Part shown: in pieces, positions 1 to 8,323 of the stretch
Position numbering within the stretch: position 1 is the stretch's first letter
Layout of the letters: the number at the start of each line of letters is the position of its first letter
Assembly (NCBI RefSeq): GCF_001426705.1
Contig: NZ_LMFC01000004.1
Span: forward strand, 1 to 64,000
Length of the DNA: 64,000 nt
Reading direction: 5' to 3'
Origin: Cellulomonas sp. Root485
Lineage (GTDB): Bacteria; Actinomycetota; Actinomycetes; Actinomycetales; Cellulomonadaceae
Made by a program: the position numbers and the translations under genes
Notes under the pieces: model-generated
Told to the model about the DNA's origin: nothing
The model's input: the letters and a program-made list of their open reading frames with translations, nothing else
The model's database searches: none

Positions 1-1
1 C

Positions 2-325
2 AACCAGCGCAACCCGCGGGTGCGGTTCGGCAACCCGGTGCACGTGTTCAACAACCTGTACAGCTCGGTCGGGTCGTACGGGGTGGCCTCCACGATGGAA
101 GGTGGTGTCCTGGTCGAGGGCAACTACTTCGAGAACACCGACGACACCTTCCACCTCGGTGAGGGCTCGTCCCCGGCGGGCACGCTCGTGGCGAGGAACA
201 ACTACTTCGTCAACTCCACCGCCGGCCAGACCGGTGGCTCGGTGAAGTCGGTGACGTACTCCTACACGCTCGACACCGCGAGCACGGTGAAGTCGATCGT
301 CACCTCCGGTGCGGGCGCACGCTGA
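2..325 (+). CDS. Pectate lyase, C-terminal fragment (5' end outside window)
   Basis: The gene enters from the left edge already open; 107 codons remain. The reading RNPRVRFGNPVHVFNNLY is the conserved PL1 pectate-lyase parallel beta-helix signature (the RVRFG..HV.NN turn), followed by the helix rungs GVLVEGNYFEN and ARNNYF. PL1 enzymes are secreted and cleave polygalacturonate by beta-elimination with calcium. Signal peptide, calcium ligands and any carbohydrate-binding module would lie outside the window. It is followed by a strong terminator. Family call is confident; substrate (pectate versus pectin) is inferred. Confidence 0.8.
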   Translation, partial: NQRNPRVRFGNPVHVFNNLYSSVGSYGVASTMEGGVLVEGNYFENTDDTFHLGEGSSPAGTLVARNNYFVNSTAGQTGGSVKSVTYSYTLDTASTVKSIVTSGAGAR

Positions 326-336
326 GCACACGACCG

Positions 337-370
337 GACGGCCCGCGGCGACTCTCCGCCGCGGGCCGTC
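337..370 (+). terminator. Strong GC hairpin after pectate lyase
   Basis: A perfect 14-bp inverted repeat (337-350 and 357-370) with a 6-nt loop begins 11 nt after the lyase stop codon. There is no T-run, as is common in actinobacteria. Confidence 0.75.
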
Positions 371-493
371 GCTCGCCCGCAGCCTTCCGGGCGACGGCGG
401 GCGCCGATACTGTGGACAGCGGCTGGGGGGCTGAAGGGCCGCGGTGCCCTGGTGCCCGCCCCGAGTCGGCTCCGACGTACGCGGGAGCCAACG

Positions 494-1783
494 ATGTCTC
501 ACGACGACACCACGCCCGAGGGTGATCGACCAGACCCGGTCCCGCCTGCCACGCCGACCGAGCCCGTCGGCCCCGGCATGGTCCCGCCGCCACCGCCGTC
601 CCCGCCGGTCGCTCCGCTGCCCCCACCTCCGCAGACCCAGGTCATCGGCCCACCACCCCCGCCGGCTCCGGCTCAGGACGTGCCGGTGGCGAGCTACGGC
701 GCTCCGCCGCCGCAGACCTCCGCCTACGGCGCACCGCCTCCGGCCGCGTACGGCTCGGCTGCCGCGGCGTACGGCCAGCCCGGTCCGTACGGCGCACCGC
801 CCGTCGCCGGTGTCTCCGACAAGTCGTTCATCGCCACCTGGCTCTTCAGCGTGTTCCTGGGCTTCTTCGGCGTCGACCGGTTCTACCTGGGGAAGGTCGG
901 CACCGGGGTGCTCAAGCTCGTCACGCTCGGCGGCTGCGGCATCTGGGTGCTCGTCGACATCATCCTGGTGCTGGCCGGTGCCCAGAAGGACAAGGTCGGC
1001 AGGCCGCTCGCGGGGTATGACCAGTACAAGAAGACCGCGTGGATCATCACGGGCGTGCTGTTCGTCATCTCCTCGATCATCGGGGCGATCAACGGCCCCA
1101 ACGCTGCGGACACCATCGTCGACGACGCCGCGGACGCCCCGGCCGCGGAGGCGCCGGAAGCCGTCGAGACCGAGGATGCGGCGGACGCTCCGGCCGCCGA
1201 GGCCGACGAGCCCGCAGAGCCGGAGGCGACCGTCCAGTCGTGGGCCGACGAGACCTTCGGCACGTTCACGCCCGCCACCCAGGACGGCGCCGGGGACAAC
1301 CTGGTGGCGCTCCCCGCGGGCGCCACGGCGGGGATCGTCACGGCGACGCACGACGGCGCCGCGAACTTCGCGATCGCGGTGCTGGACGCCGAGAACGGCT
1401 CGACCGGCGAGCTGCTGGTCAACACCATCGGTCCCTACACCGGGACGACGCTGTTCGGTCGAGGGCTGAGCGAGCCCGTGACCCTGCAGATCACCGCGGA
1501 CGGGAGCTGGACGCTGACGGTCGCCCCGTTCTCGACCGCCCCGCTGCTGGCCCCCGCGGGCTCGGGCGACGCGGTCTTCCTCTACGACGGCGCGACGGCC
1601 GCGCTCACCGCGACCCACGACGGTGACAGCAACTTCTCGGTCAGCGAGGACACCGGCTCCCTGTTCGAGTTCGGCCTGCTCGTGAACGAGATCGGGCCGT
1701 ACTCGGGAACCGTCCCGCTGAGCTCGGGACCGTCGATCATCGACGTCAAGGCGAACGGGGGGTGGACGCTGACGGTGGGGTGA
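494..1783 (+). CDS. TM2-domain membrane protein with Pro-rich N terminus and duplicated C-terminal module
   Basis: 429 residues. The ATG at 494 is preferred over the upstream ATG at 452 because CGGGAG sits 6 nt before it. Residues 1-105 are Pro/Tyr/Ala-rich (PPPP and YGAPP runs). About 108-160 is a TM2 domain: two hydrophobic helices joined by a short turn containing GVDRFYLGK. An Ala/Glu/Asp-rich linker follows, then two copies of a roughly 75-100 residue module (about 249-350 and 355-429) sharing a LLVN.IGPY.GT core and ending in a W.LTV strand. Function is unknown; the Pro-rich end should be cytoplasmic and the modules probably extracellular, which is inference. It stands alone, with 85 nt before the next gene. 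Confidence 0.7.
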   Translation: MSHDDTTPEGDRPDPVPPATPTEPVGPGMVPPPPPSPPVAPLPPPPQTQVIGPPPPPAPAQDVPVASYGAPPPQTSAYGAPPPAAYGSAAAAYGQPGPYGAPPVAGVSDKSFIATWLFSVFLGFFGVDRFYLGKVGTGVLKLVTLGGCGIWVLVDIILVLAGAQKDKVGRPLAGYDQYKKTAWIITGVLFVISSIIGAINGPNAADTIVDDAADAPAAEAPEAVETEDAADAPAAEADEPAEPEATVQSWADETFGTFTPATQDGAGDNLVALPAGATAGIVTATHDGAANFAIAVLDAENGSTGELLVNTIGPYTGTTLFGRGLSEPVTLQITADGSWTLTVAPFSTAPLLAPAGSGDAVFLYDGATAALTATHDGDSNFSVSEDTGSLFEFGLLVNEIGPYSGTVPLSSGPSIIDVKANGGWTLTVG

Positions 1784-1868
1784 CGGGTCCGGTCGTCGTT
1801 CGCGGTCGCACAGCCCGGGGACAGGAAGCTCCGAGAATCCTCGGAGAATCCCCGCCGAGACTCGTCAC

Positions 1869-3233
1869 ATGACAACGACGACCTGGGAGGCGCCACCACT
1901 GGCGCCGCTCGCCCAGCCGCGACGCACCCGGGCACGCAGCGGCGTCCTGCCGACGCTGTGGCTCGGCGTGCTCGCGGTGCTGGTGTTCTGGTGGACGGGC
2001 ACGGCCGCGTCGACCGGGGGCACGCCCGGCGGGGCCCTGATGTCGCTCGGCGAGCTGGCGGGGCTGCTCGCGTCGTACCTCGTCTGTGCGCAGCTGCTGC
2101 TCATCGGGCGCGTGCCGTGGTTCGAGCGGGGCATCGGCTTCGACCGGCTCGTCGCGTGGCACCGGTCGCTCGGCACCTCCGTCGTCCTGCTGGTCCTCAC
2201 CCACGTGGCCCTGATGATCGTCGGCGGGTCGCTGCTGGACGGGCTCAGCGTGTGGTCCGAGGTGCCGGCGGTGCTGGCGACGCAGCCGTACCTGTGGCCC
2301 GCGGTCATCGGCACGGTCCTGTTCGTGGCCGTCGGGGTCTCGAGCGCCAGGCTCGCCCGCCGCCACCTCTCGTACGAGGTCTGGTTCGCCGTGCACCTGA
2401 GCATCTACGTGGGGATCTTCCTGGCGTTCGCCCACCAGGTGGCGGGCGGAACGCACTTCGTCGACTCGCCGGTCGCTCGCGGGCTCTGGATCCTGCTCTA
2501 CGCCGGCACGGCGGCCGCGCTGCTGACCTGGCGGGTCGTGCTCCCGCTGGTGTCGCACCGCCGGTACGGCCTGCGGGTCTCCGCCGTGGTGCCCGAGGCG
2601 AACGGGCTGGCGAGCGTCTGGGTGCACGGCCACGGGCTCTCGCGCCTCGACGCCCGCGGCGGCCAGTTCTTCCTGGTGCGCTTCCTCACCCCCGGCCACC
2701 GCGCGACGGCGCACCCCTACTCGCTGTCCATGGCACCGACCGACGACCACCTGCGGTTCACCGTGGGCGCGCTCGGGGACCACTCGTCCGCCGTCGCGGA
2801 CCTGCGGCCGGGCACCCGGGTGCAGGTCGAGGGGCCCTTCGGGACGTTCACGGCGGACCGGGCGACGTCCGACCGGGTCCTGCTGGTGGCCGGGGGTGCC
2901 GGGGTCGGGCCGGTGCGTGCGCTCGCGGAGGAGCTGCTGGCCCAGGGCCGTCAGCTCGTGGTCCTGCACCGCGCGCACGACGCCGCGAGCCTGGCGCTGG
3001 CGGCCGAGTTCACCCCGTCGCCCCACCTGACCTACGTGCCCGTACCGGGCCGCCGGGCGCAGCTGGGCTACGACCCCCTCGACCCGCAGCACCTGCGAGG
3101 GCTGGTCCCGGACATCGCGTCGCGCGACGTGTTCGTGTGCGGCCCGCCCGCGATGGCCGACGCCGTCGTGCGCGCAGCCCGCGCCGTCGGGGTGCCCAGG
3201 TCCGCCATCCACCGAGAGGAGCTCGACTCATGA
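1869..3233 (+). CDS. Ferric-reductase-like membrane flavocytochrome
   Basis: 454 residues. The N-terminal half (about 23-228) is a multi-helix ferric-reductase transmembrane domain with candidate haem ligands in WHRSLG (H~98), THVALM (H~112), VHLSIY (H~176) and AHQVAGG (H~188). The C-terminal half is a ferredoxin-NADP reductase module: HPYSLS (FAD, ~281), VAGGAGVGP (NAD(P) loop, ~340) and the terminal CGPPAM motif (~424). It should move electrons from cytoplasmic NAD(P)H through FAD and haem across the membrane. The stop overlaps the next ATG by 4 nt, so translation is probably coupled to the FMN-carrier gene, implying a shared electron-transfer chain. Whether iron or another acceptor is used is not visible. 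Confidence 0.85.
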   Translation: MTTTTWEAPPLAPLAQPRRTRARSGVLPTLWLGVLAVLVFWWTGTAASTGGTPGGALMSLGELAGLLASYLVCAQLLLIGRVPWFERGIGFDRLVAWHRSLGTSVVLLVLTHVALMIVGGSLLDGLSVWSEVPAVLATQPYLWPAVIGTVLFVAVGVSSARLARRHLSYEVWFAVHLSIYVGIFLAFAHQVAGGTHFVDSPVARGLWILLYAGTAAALLTWRVVLPLVSHRRYGLRVSAVVPEANGLASVWVHGHGLSRLDARGGQFFLVRFLTPGHRATAHPYSLSMAPTDDHLRFTVGALGDHSSAVADLRPGTRVQVEGPFGTFTADRATSDRVLLVAGGAGVGPVRALAEELLAQGRQLVVLHRAHDAASLALAAEFTPSPHLTYVPVPGRRAQLGYDPLDPQHLRGLVPDIASRDVFVCGPPAMADAVVRAARAVGVPRSAIHREELDS

Positions 3234-3742
3234 CGACACCACGCTGGCGCGGCACCGTGATCTACCTGGGGTCGCTGGCCGCGATCGGCGCGGCAGGCTT
3301 CACCAAGTTCGCGGTGCTGGCCCCCACGTCGACTTCTCCGGAGTCGAGCACCGACGGCACGGCAGCGGCCGCCGGCTCGGTGGGTACCGGCCAGTCCGAC
3401 TCGACCACGGACCCGGCGACGAGCACCGGGGCAGGATCCACGTCCGACGCCGGGACCACAACCAACGACACCGTCACGATCGTCGGCTCCTCGGTACAGA
3501 CGCGGTACGGCCCCGTGCAGGTCTCCGTGACGTTCACCGCGGGGCAGATCAGCGACGTGCAGGCGCTGCAGGTTCCCGGCGGCCACCACGAGAGCGTGCA
3601 GATCAACGCGCGGGCGACGCCGCTCCTCGCGCAGGAGGTGGTCGACGCCCAGTCCGCGCAGATCGACACCGTCTCGGGTGCCACGTACACGTCGGAGGCG
3701 TACGCCGAGTCCGTGCAGTCCGCCATCGACCAGCGGGGCTGA
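3230..3742 (+). CDS. Membrane-anchored FMN-binding domain protein (ApbE substrate)
   Basis: 170 residues starting at an ATGA overlap with the flavocytochrome. It has one N-terminal hydrophobic helix (about 8-26, no obvious cleavage site), a Ser/Thr/Gly/Asp-rich linker (about 35-80), and an FMN-binding domain ending with SGATYTS (149-155). In this family the Thr of the SGAT motif (T152 here) receives FMN through a phosphoester bond made by ApbE, and the gene for an ApbE protein follows 3 nt downstream. The flavin should therefore sit outside the membrane and take electrons from the flavocytochrome, as in RNF/NQR-type flavin carriers. The terminal acceptor is not evident. Confidence 0.85.
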   Translation: MTTPRWRGTVIYLGSLAAIGAAGFTKFAVLAPTSTSPESSTDGTAAAAGSVGTGQSDSTTDPATSTGAGSTSDAGTTTNDTVTIVGSSVQTRYGPVQVSVTFTAGQISDVQALQVPGGHHESVQINARATPLLAQEVVDAQSAQIDTVSGATYTSEAYAESVQSAIDQRG

Positions 3743-3745
3743 CGC

Positions 3746-4480
3746 GTGCGTCACCTGGAGCTCGTGATGGGCATCCCGATGTCCGTCGACGTCCGCGGCG
3801 CGCTGGACGAGCGGGTCGAACGTGCAGCGGTCCAGGAGGCCTTCGCCCGCATGCACGCAGCCGACCGGCGGTTCAGTCGCTTCCGTCCGGACAGCGAGGT
3901 GAGCCGGTACGACGACGACGACACGGAGCCCAGCCCCGACCTGCGCGAGGTCCTGGGGATCGCGGCACGCTTCGGCGACCTGTCCGGGGGCGCGTTCTCG
4001 GTCCGGCGACCCGACGGCTCGCTCGACACGGACGGTGTGGTCAAGGGCTGGGCCGCCCAGCGGGCGGCCGACACGCTGACGGCGGCCGGGTTGACCACCT
4101 TCTGCCTGAACGCCGGCGGCGACGTCGTCGTCCGCGGCGAGCCCGAGCCGGGCCGCGGGTGGAACGTCGGCGTGCGGGACCCGTCCGACCCGCAGTCGTT
4201 CCGCACCGTGCTCGAGGTCCGCGACGGGGCGGTGGCGACCTCCGGGACGTACGAGCGTGGTGAGCATGTCTGGGACGGCCGCACCGGGCAGCCCGCGACG
4301 GATCTGCGCGCGGCCACCGTCGTCGCCGCCGACCTCACCACCGCCGACGTGCTGGCCACCTGCGTCCTGGCCCTCGGCCGCGACGGGATCGCCTGGGCGG
4401 CGGAGTACGGCGCCGTGGCGGTGCTCGCCGTGGACGCCGACGGCGAGCTGCTCACCGCGCTGCAGGCAGCTCCAGCGTGA
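3746..4480 (+). CDS. apbE: FAD:protein FMN transferase (ApbE family)
   Basis: 244 residues, GTG start 3 nt after the FMN-carrier stop. It carries the ApbE landmarks: the DGVVKGWAAQ segment (~96), NAGGDVVVRG (~122) and ATSGTYERG plus DGRTG (~163-175), which bind FAD and Mg. The family splits FAD and transfers FMN to a Thr of its target. Adjacency to an SGAT-bearing protein makes that the probable substrate. It is shorter than enterobacterial ApbE (about 340 residues) and has no signal peptide or lipobox, so it would act in the cytoplasm unless exported with a partner. Its 3' end overlaps the convergent sensor kinase gene by 29 nt. Confidence 0.85.
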   Translation: MRHLELVMGIPMSVDVRGALDERVERAAVQEAFARMHAADRRFSRFRPDSEVSRYDDDDTEPSPDLREVLGIAARFGDLSGGAFSVRRPDGSLDTDGVVKGWAAQRAADTLTAAGLTTFCLNAGGDVVVRGEPEPGRGWNVGVRDPSDPQSFRTVLEVRDGAVATSGTYERGEHVWDGRTGQPATDLRAATVVAADLTTADVLATCVLALGRDGIAWAAEYGAVAVLAVDADGELLTALQAAPA

Positions 4481-5681
4481 CCGCGGCGCCCGGCCGGCCG
4501 TCGGGGCGCGCCGACGCGCTGACCGAGCCCCCGTGCTGGGCGGCGACCTCCGCGACGAGCGCGAGCCCGATGCCGTAGTGCCGACGGTCGTCGCCCGACG
4601 CCCCCGCGTCCCGGTGCGAGGCGAACCGCCGGAACAGCTGGTCGGTCTCCGGCAGGCCAGGACCGTCGTCGAGCACCTGCACGAGCACCCGGTCGTCCCG
4701 GCGGGACACGTCGACGTCCACGGCCGCCGTGGCGTGGTCGATGGCGTTGTCGACGAGCGCCGTCACCGCCCGGCGCAGCGACACCGGCGACGCGAGGACC
4801 GACGCCTGCGCGTCGCCGGTGCGCGCGAGCTCGACCCCCCGTTCCTGGGCCGTGGCCAGGGCCGCGTCGACGACGTCCTGCACCAGCGCGGTCGCATCGA
4901 CCGGGACCGCATCGACCGAGCGCGCGTCCGCGGCCAGGAGCATGTCGTCCAGCACGGACGCCAGCGCCGCCGCGTCGGCGAGCAGACCGTCGACGTCGTG
5001 CTGCACCCGGTCGGGCGGCCCGGCGCCCCAGTCGGAGGTCAGGTGCCGGTCGAGCAGCTGGGCCCGCGTCGAGAGCAGCGTGAGCGGGGTGCGCAGCTCG
5101 TGGCTCGCGTCGGCCACGAAGCGCCGCTGGAGGTCCAGGGCGGCGACCATCGGCTGCACCGCCCGCCGGGTCAGCCACACGGCGCCGAGACCCGCGAGGA
5201 CGACCCCGACGGCGCCCGCCACCAGCAGCGCGGCGACGAGCCGTGCCAGCTCCTCGCGGCTCTCCGTCGGGTCCTCCGCGGCCTGCACTACGGTGCCGTC
5301 GTGGCTGCCCGTCAGGACGCGGACCGTGCCCGCGTCGGTGGGTGCGGTCGTCCAGACGTCCTCGCCCGACCGGGCCACCTCCCGCATCACGTCCAGGTCC
5401 GGGAGGCTCTCCGGCAGGCCGTCGGACGTGGACAGACCCCGGGGCGACGCCACCGCGACCCACATCCCGGGCGGAGCGTCGTGGGCGTCGTCGATCGAGC
5501 TCACCGTTCCCTCGAGCCTCGACCGCGCCGACTCGTCCTGCGCCCGGACGACCACCAGCAGGACCGCGGCGCCGACGACGACGAGGCACCCCAGCACGAG
5601 CACCGCGGTCTGCACGCCGAGCCGGCGCGCGGTCCGGCGCAGCGCGTCGTGCTCGGCGCGCGTCGTGCGTGGCGTGGTCAT
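4452..5681 (-). CDS. Sensor histidine kinase, two-component system
   Basis: 409 residues from the ATG at 5681, which overlaps the stop of the regulator gene by 4 nt; a longer upstream reading is a shadow of the regulator. Two membrane helices (about 21-45 and 148-170) enclose a roughly 100-residue extracytoplasmic sensor region. A HisKA box follows, ADASHELRTPL with phospho-acceptor H194, then an HATPase domain with N-box NAIDHA, DDGPGLP and GIGLAL. It should autophosphorylate and transfer to the cognate OmpR-type regulator. The signal is unknown; convergent placement beside the flavin module hints at redox or metal sensing, which is only inference. Confidence 0.88.
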   Translation of the reverse strand: MTTPRTTRAEHDALRRTARRLGVQTAVLVLGCLVVVGAAVLLVVVRAQDESARSRLEGTVSSIDDAHDAPPGMWVAVASPRGLSTSDGLPESLPDLDVMREVARSGEDVWTTAPTDAGTVRVLTGSHDGTVVQAAEDPTESREELARLVAALLVAGAVGVVLAGLGAVWLTRRAVQPMVAALDLQRRFVADASHELRTPLTLLSTRAQLLDRHLTSDWGAGPPDRVQHDVDGLLADAAALASVLDDMLLAADARSVDAVPVDATALVQDVVDAALATAQERGVELARTGDAQASVLASPVSLRRAVTALVDNAIDHATAAVDVDVSRRDDRVLVQVLDDGPGLPETDQLFRRFASHRDAGASGDDRRHYGIGLALVAEVAAQHGGSVSASARPDGRPGAAVTLELPAAR

Positions 5682-6343
5682 CCGGCGCCCAGCCGGTAGC
5701 CCGCGCCGCGCACGGTCGCGACCGTCGACCGACCCAGCTTGCGGCGCAGGTAGTACACGTAGGTGTCGACCACGCCCTCGTCCTCGGCGTCCGTGAAGAC
5801 CCGGTCGAGGATCTCGGGGCGGCTGAACACCTGGCGGGGGTGCCGCGCGAGCAGCTCCAGCAGCGAGCACTCCCGCTCCGAGAGGTCCACGGGCGCACCG
5901 GACGAGGTGGTGACCTGCCGGGTGGCCACGTCGAGCGTGCCGGCGGGGACGTGCAGAGTCCCGACGTGCTCGCGCGTCCGACGCCGAAGAGCTCGCAGCC
6001 GCGCCGCGAGCTCGTCGACGTCGAACGGCTTGCTCATGTAGTCCTCGGCGCCGGCGTCGAGCCCGGCCACGCGGTCGGCCGGGTTGCCGAGGGCGGAGAG
6101 CACGAGCGCGGGCGTCACCACTCCTCGGGAGCGCAGCCGGCCCAGCAGGTCCAGGCCTTCGATCGCGGGCAGGCCCCGGTCGAGCACGATGACGTCGTAG
6201 GTCCGGGTCAGACCGAGGTGCAGACCGCGCTGACCATCGCGCGCGACGTCGACGTCATACCCCTCGCCGACGAGGATCTGCTCGAGCATCGACGCGAGCT
6301 GCCGGTCGTCCTCGACGAGGAGCAGCTGTGCGGACTCCGGCAT
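5678..6343 (-). CDS. OmpR-family response regulator
   Basis: 221 residues. The ATG at 6343 is chosen over one seven codons upstream because AGGGAGG lies 5 nt before it. The receiver domain shows the acidic pair VEDD (10-13), phospho-acceptor D55 in VIVLDRGLP, and a conserved Lys in YMSKPF. The C-terminal winged helix has the RR.LG and GAGYRL signatures of OmpR/PhoB DNA-binding domains. It is the first gene of an operon with the kinase (ATGA overlap). Confidence 0.88.
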   Translation of the reverse strand: MPESAQLLLVEDDRQLASMLEQILVGEGYDVDVARDGQRGLHLGLTRTYDVIVLDRGLPAIEGLDLLGRLRSRGVVTPALVLSALGNPADRVAGLDAGAEDYMSKPFDVDELAARLRALRRRTREHVGTLHVPAGTLDVATRQVTTSSGAPVDLSERECSLLELLARHPRQVFSRPEILDRVFTDAEDEGVVDTYVYYLRRKLGRSTVATVRGAGYRLGAG

Positions 6344-6406
6344 CGCGTCCTCCCTGCTCAGCACCTGGTCGCATCGTACGGTGGCGACCGCCGCCGAGCG
6401 TGCCGG

Positions 6407-7273
6407 TCAGCCGGACAGTGCCTCGCACACCCCGACCAGCCGCTCTCGCAGCAGGTTCCCGCGCTCCGCGAAGCCACGCTGCCGGGCGACGTACTCGGCC
6501 TTGCCCTCGGGGGTCTCGATGGTGACGGGGTCGAGGCCGTAGGTGGTCACGTCGTAGGGGGACGCCTGCATGTCGAGCGTCCGGATGTCCCGGGCGAGCT
6601 CGAAGCAGTCCAGCAGGAGGTCACCGGGGACCGCCGGGCCCAGCTTCGTGGCCCACTTGTAGACGTCCATCCCGGCGTGCAGGCAGCCGGGCTGCTCCAT
6701 CGCGGTCATCGACGCGCGTGTCGGCCGCAGCGTGTTGAGCTCGACCGCCTCGGGGGTGAAGAACCGGTAGGCGTCGAAGTGCGTGCAGCGGATCTTGTGC
6801 GTCTCGACAACGGCATCGGTGCCCGCCGCGCCGAGCCGCAGGGGGAGCGGGTGCCGGTGCTCGTCGGTCTCCCGGTAGACCATCGCCCACTCGTGCATGC
6901 CGAAGCAGCCGGTCAGGGCCGGGCGGCCGAGCGTCGCGGTCAACAGTCCGCGGATGAACCGGACGGCGTCGCCGCGGTCGGCGAGGAACGCGTCGGCGTC
7001 GAGCGTCACGGTGCCGTCGGCCGTCCGGTACCAGCGCCAGGCCGCATGCGGGGCAGAGGCGTCCAGCGCGACCCCGACGCCCGGGTGCCAGCGGCGCAGC
7101 ACGGCGGGCGTCACGGGGTAGTACTCGAAGAGGAAGTCCTCGATCGCGTGCTTCTGCTGGCGCGACCGGCGTTCCCGTCGGCCGGCGGTGAACGCGTCCG
7201 CCCGTTCCGCGTGCGCGTCGGCGAGCGGCTGCCACGCCGCCGCGTCAAGCACAGGAGGAGCGGTCAGGGGCAT
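6407..7273 (-). CDS. Conserved actinobacterial protein of the type annotated 3-methyladenine DNA glycosylase
   Basis: 288 residues, ATG start. Landmark segments are VEDFLF-like IEDFLFEYY, RRWHPGVGVAL, GCFGMHEWAMVYR and ASPYDV. Actinobacterial homologues with these motifs are commonly labelled 3-methyladenine DNA glycosylase, but I see no helix-hairpin-helix or alkA-type active site, so the label should not be taken as function. Conserved His, Trp and Cys clusters (GCLHAGMD, CTHFDAYR) could bind metal or form an active site. It is monocistronic, with 35 nt to the next gene. Confidence 0.55.
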   Translation of the reverse strand: MPLTAPPVLDAAAWQPLADAHAERADAFTAGRRERRSRQQKHAIEDFLFEYYPVTPAVLRRWHPGVGVALDASAPHAAWRWYRTADGTVTLDADAFLADRGDAVRFIRGLLTATLGRPALTGCFGMHEWAMVYRETDEHRHPLPLRLGAAGTDAVVETHKIRCTHFDAYRFFTPEAVELNTLRPTRASMTAMEQPGCLHAGMDVYKWATKLGPAVPGDLLLDCFELARDIRTLDMQASPYDVTTYGLDPVTIETPEGKAEYVARQRGFAERGNLLRERLVGVCEALSG

Positions 7274-7308
7274 GTCACCAGGGTAGGCGAGACTGACAGA
7301 CTGCCCTC

Positions 7309-7695
7309 GTGGTCATCCTCGCGTCGGTCTTCGCCGTCCTCGCCGCCCTCCTGCACGTCCTCTTCTTCGCGTACGAGTCGCTGCTGTTCGAGCGCCCTGA
7401 GGTGCACGCGCGGTTCCGTACGAGAACCGAGGACGTACCCGCAGTGAAGCCGTGGGCCTACAACCAGGGCTTCTACAACCTGTTCCTCGCGATCGGCGCG
7501 CTGGTCGGGGTCGTGCTGGCGCTCGCCGGGCAGGAGACGGTCGGTCTCGCGCTGGTCCTGCTCGCGTGCGGGTCGATGCTCGCGGCGGCCCTCGTGCTCG
7601 TCGCGACGAACCGTGCCATGGCCCGCGCCGCGGTGACCCAGGGCGCGTTCCCGCTGCTCGCCGTCGTCTTCTCCGTGGTCGCTCTCCTGTCGTAG
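7309..7695 (+). CDS. DUF1304 small integral membrane protein
   Basis: 128 residues, GTG start. Four hydrophobic helices span almost the whole chain. The segment NQGFYNLFLA after the first helix is the hallmark of DUF1304 membrane proteins, whose function is unknown. It stands alone between a divergent gene and the sigma factor. Confidence 0.75.
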   Translation: MVILASVFAVLAALLHVLFFAYESLLFERPEVHARFRTRTEDVPAVKPWAYNQGFYNLFLAIGALVGVVLALAGQETVGLALVLLACGSMLAAALVLVATNRAMARAAVTQGAFPLLAVVFSVVALLS

Positions 7696-7768
7696 AAACC
7701 TCAACCCCAACGCCGCACGGGTCGACAGGCGTTATGGGTTCAGGAGACGCGATCAGGGAGCGTGGTGC

Positions 7769-8323
7769 GTGAGCAGACGGTGGGAGGACCTGCTGGAGCA
7801 GGTCGCGCGTGAGCGCTATCAGCGCCTGGTCGCGCACGCCACCCTCGTGTCGGCGTCTCCGTCCGACGCCCAGGACCTCGTGCAGGAGTCGTTGATCGCG
7901 GCGTTCTCCGGGCGCGCGCGGTTCGGGTCGGTCGAGCAGGCCGAGGCCTACGTCCGTCGGGCGATCGCGTCGCGGGCGATCGATGCGGGCCGTCGACGGA
8001 CTCGTGAGTACCGACTTCTGGAGCGCGCTGCCGCGCAGACGCCCGCGGCGGTCGTCCCTGACGACAGGCTGCCGGGCGCGGACGTCGTCCGGGCACTGGC
8101 GACGTTGAGCCCGCGGGAGCGGGCGTGTGTCGTCCTGCGGCAGATGGAGGACCTCTCCGTGGTCGAGACGGCCTCGGCGCTGGGTCTGTCCGAGGGCGCG
8201 GTCAAGCGGTACACCTCCGACGGGCTCGCGCGGCTGAACGCGCAGCTCGGCAGCACGACGGACGCCGGTGAACGGATCGCGGTGCGGACGCTGACCCCGA
8301 CGGAGGTGCGCCATGAGCGATGA
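7769..8323 (+). CDS. ECF (extracytoplasmic function) sigma-70 factor
   Basis: 184 residues, GTG start behind a GGGAG ribosome site. Region 2 (about 18-80) carries the DAQDLVQESLIAAF motif; region 4 (about 108-165) carries LSPRERACVVLRQMEDLSVVETASALGLSEGAVK, split here only by its own length, the recognition helix for the -35 element. It resembles the SigE-like factors of Streptomyces and Cellulomonas. The downstream gene overlaps by 11 nt and encodes a membrane protein, the expected place for an anti-sigma factor. Confidence 0.85.
   Translation: MSRRWEDLLEQVARERYQRLVAHATLVSASPSDAQDLVQESLIAAFSGRARFGSVEQAEAYVRRAIASRAIDAGRRRTREYRLLERAAAQTPAAVVPDDRLPGADVVRALATLSPRERACVVLRQMEDLSVVETASALGLSEGAVKRYTSDGLARLNAQLGSTTDAGERIAVRTLTPTEVRHER

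Noticed and set aside
7696..7768. An ECF-type autoregulatory promoter before the sigma gene at 7769.
   Set aside because: CGTTAT is present, but no AAC-type -35 falls at 16-18 nt upstream, so the match is not supported.
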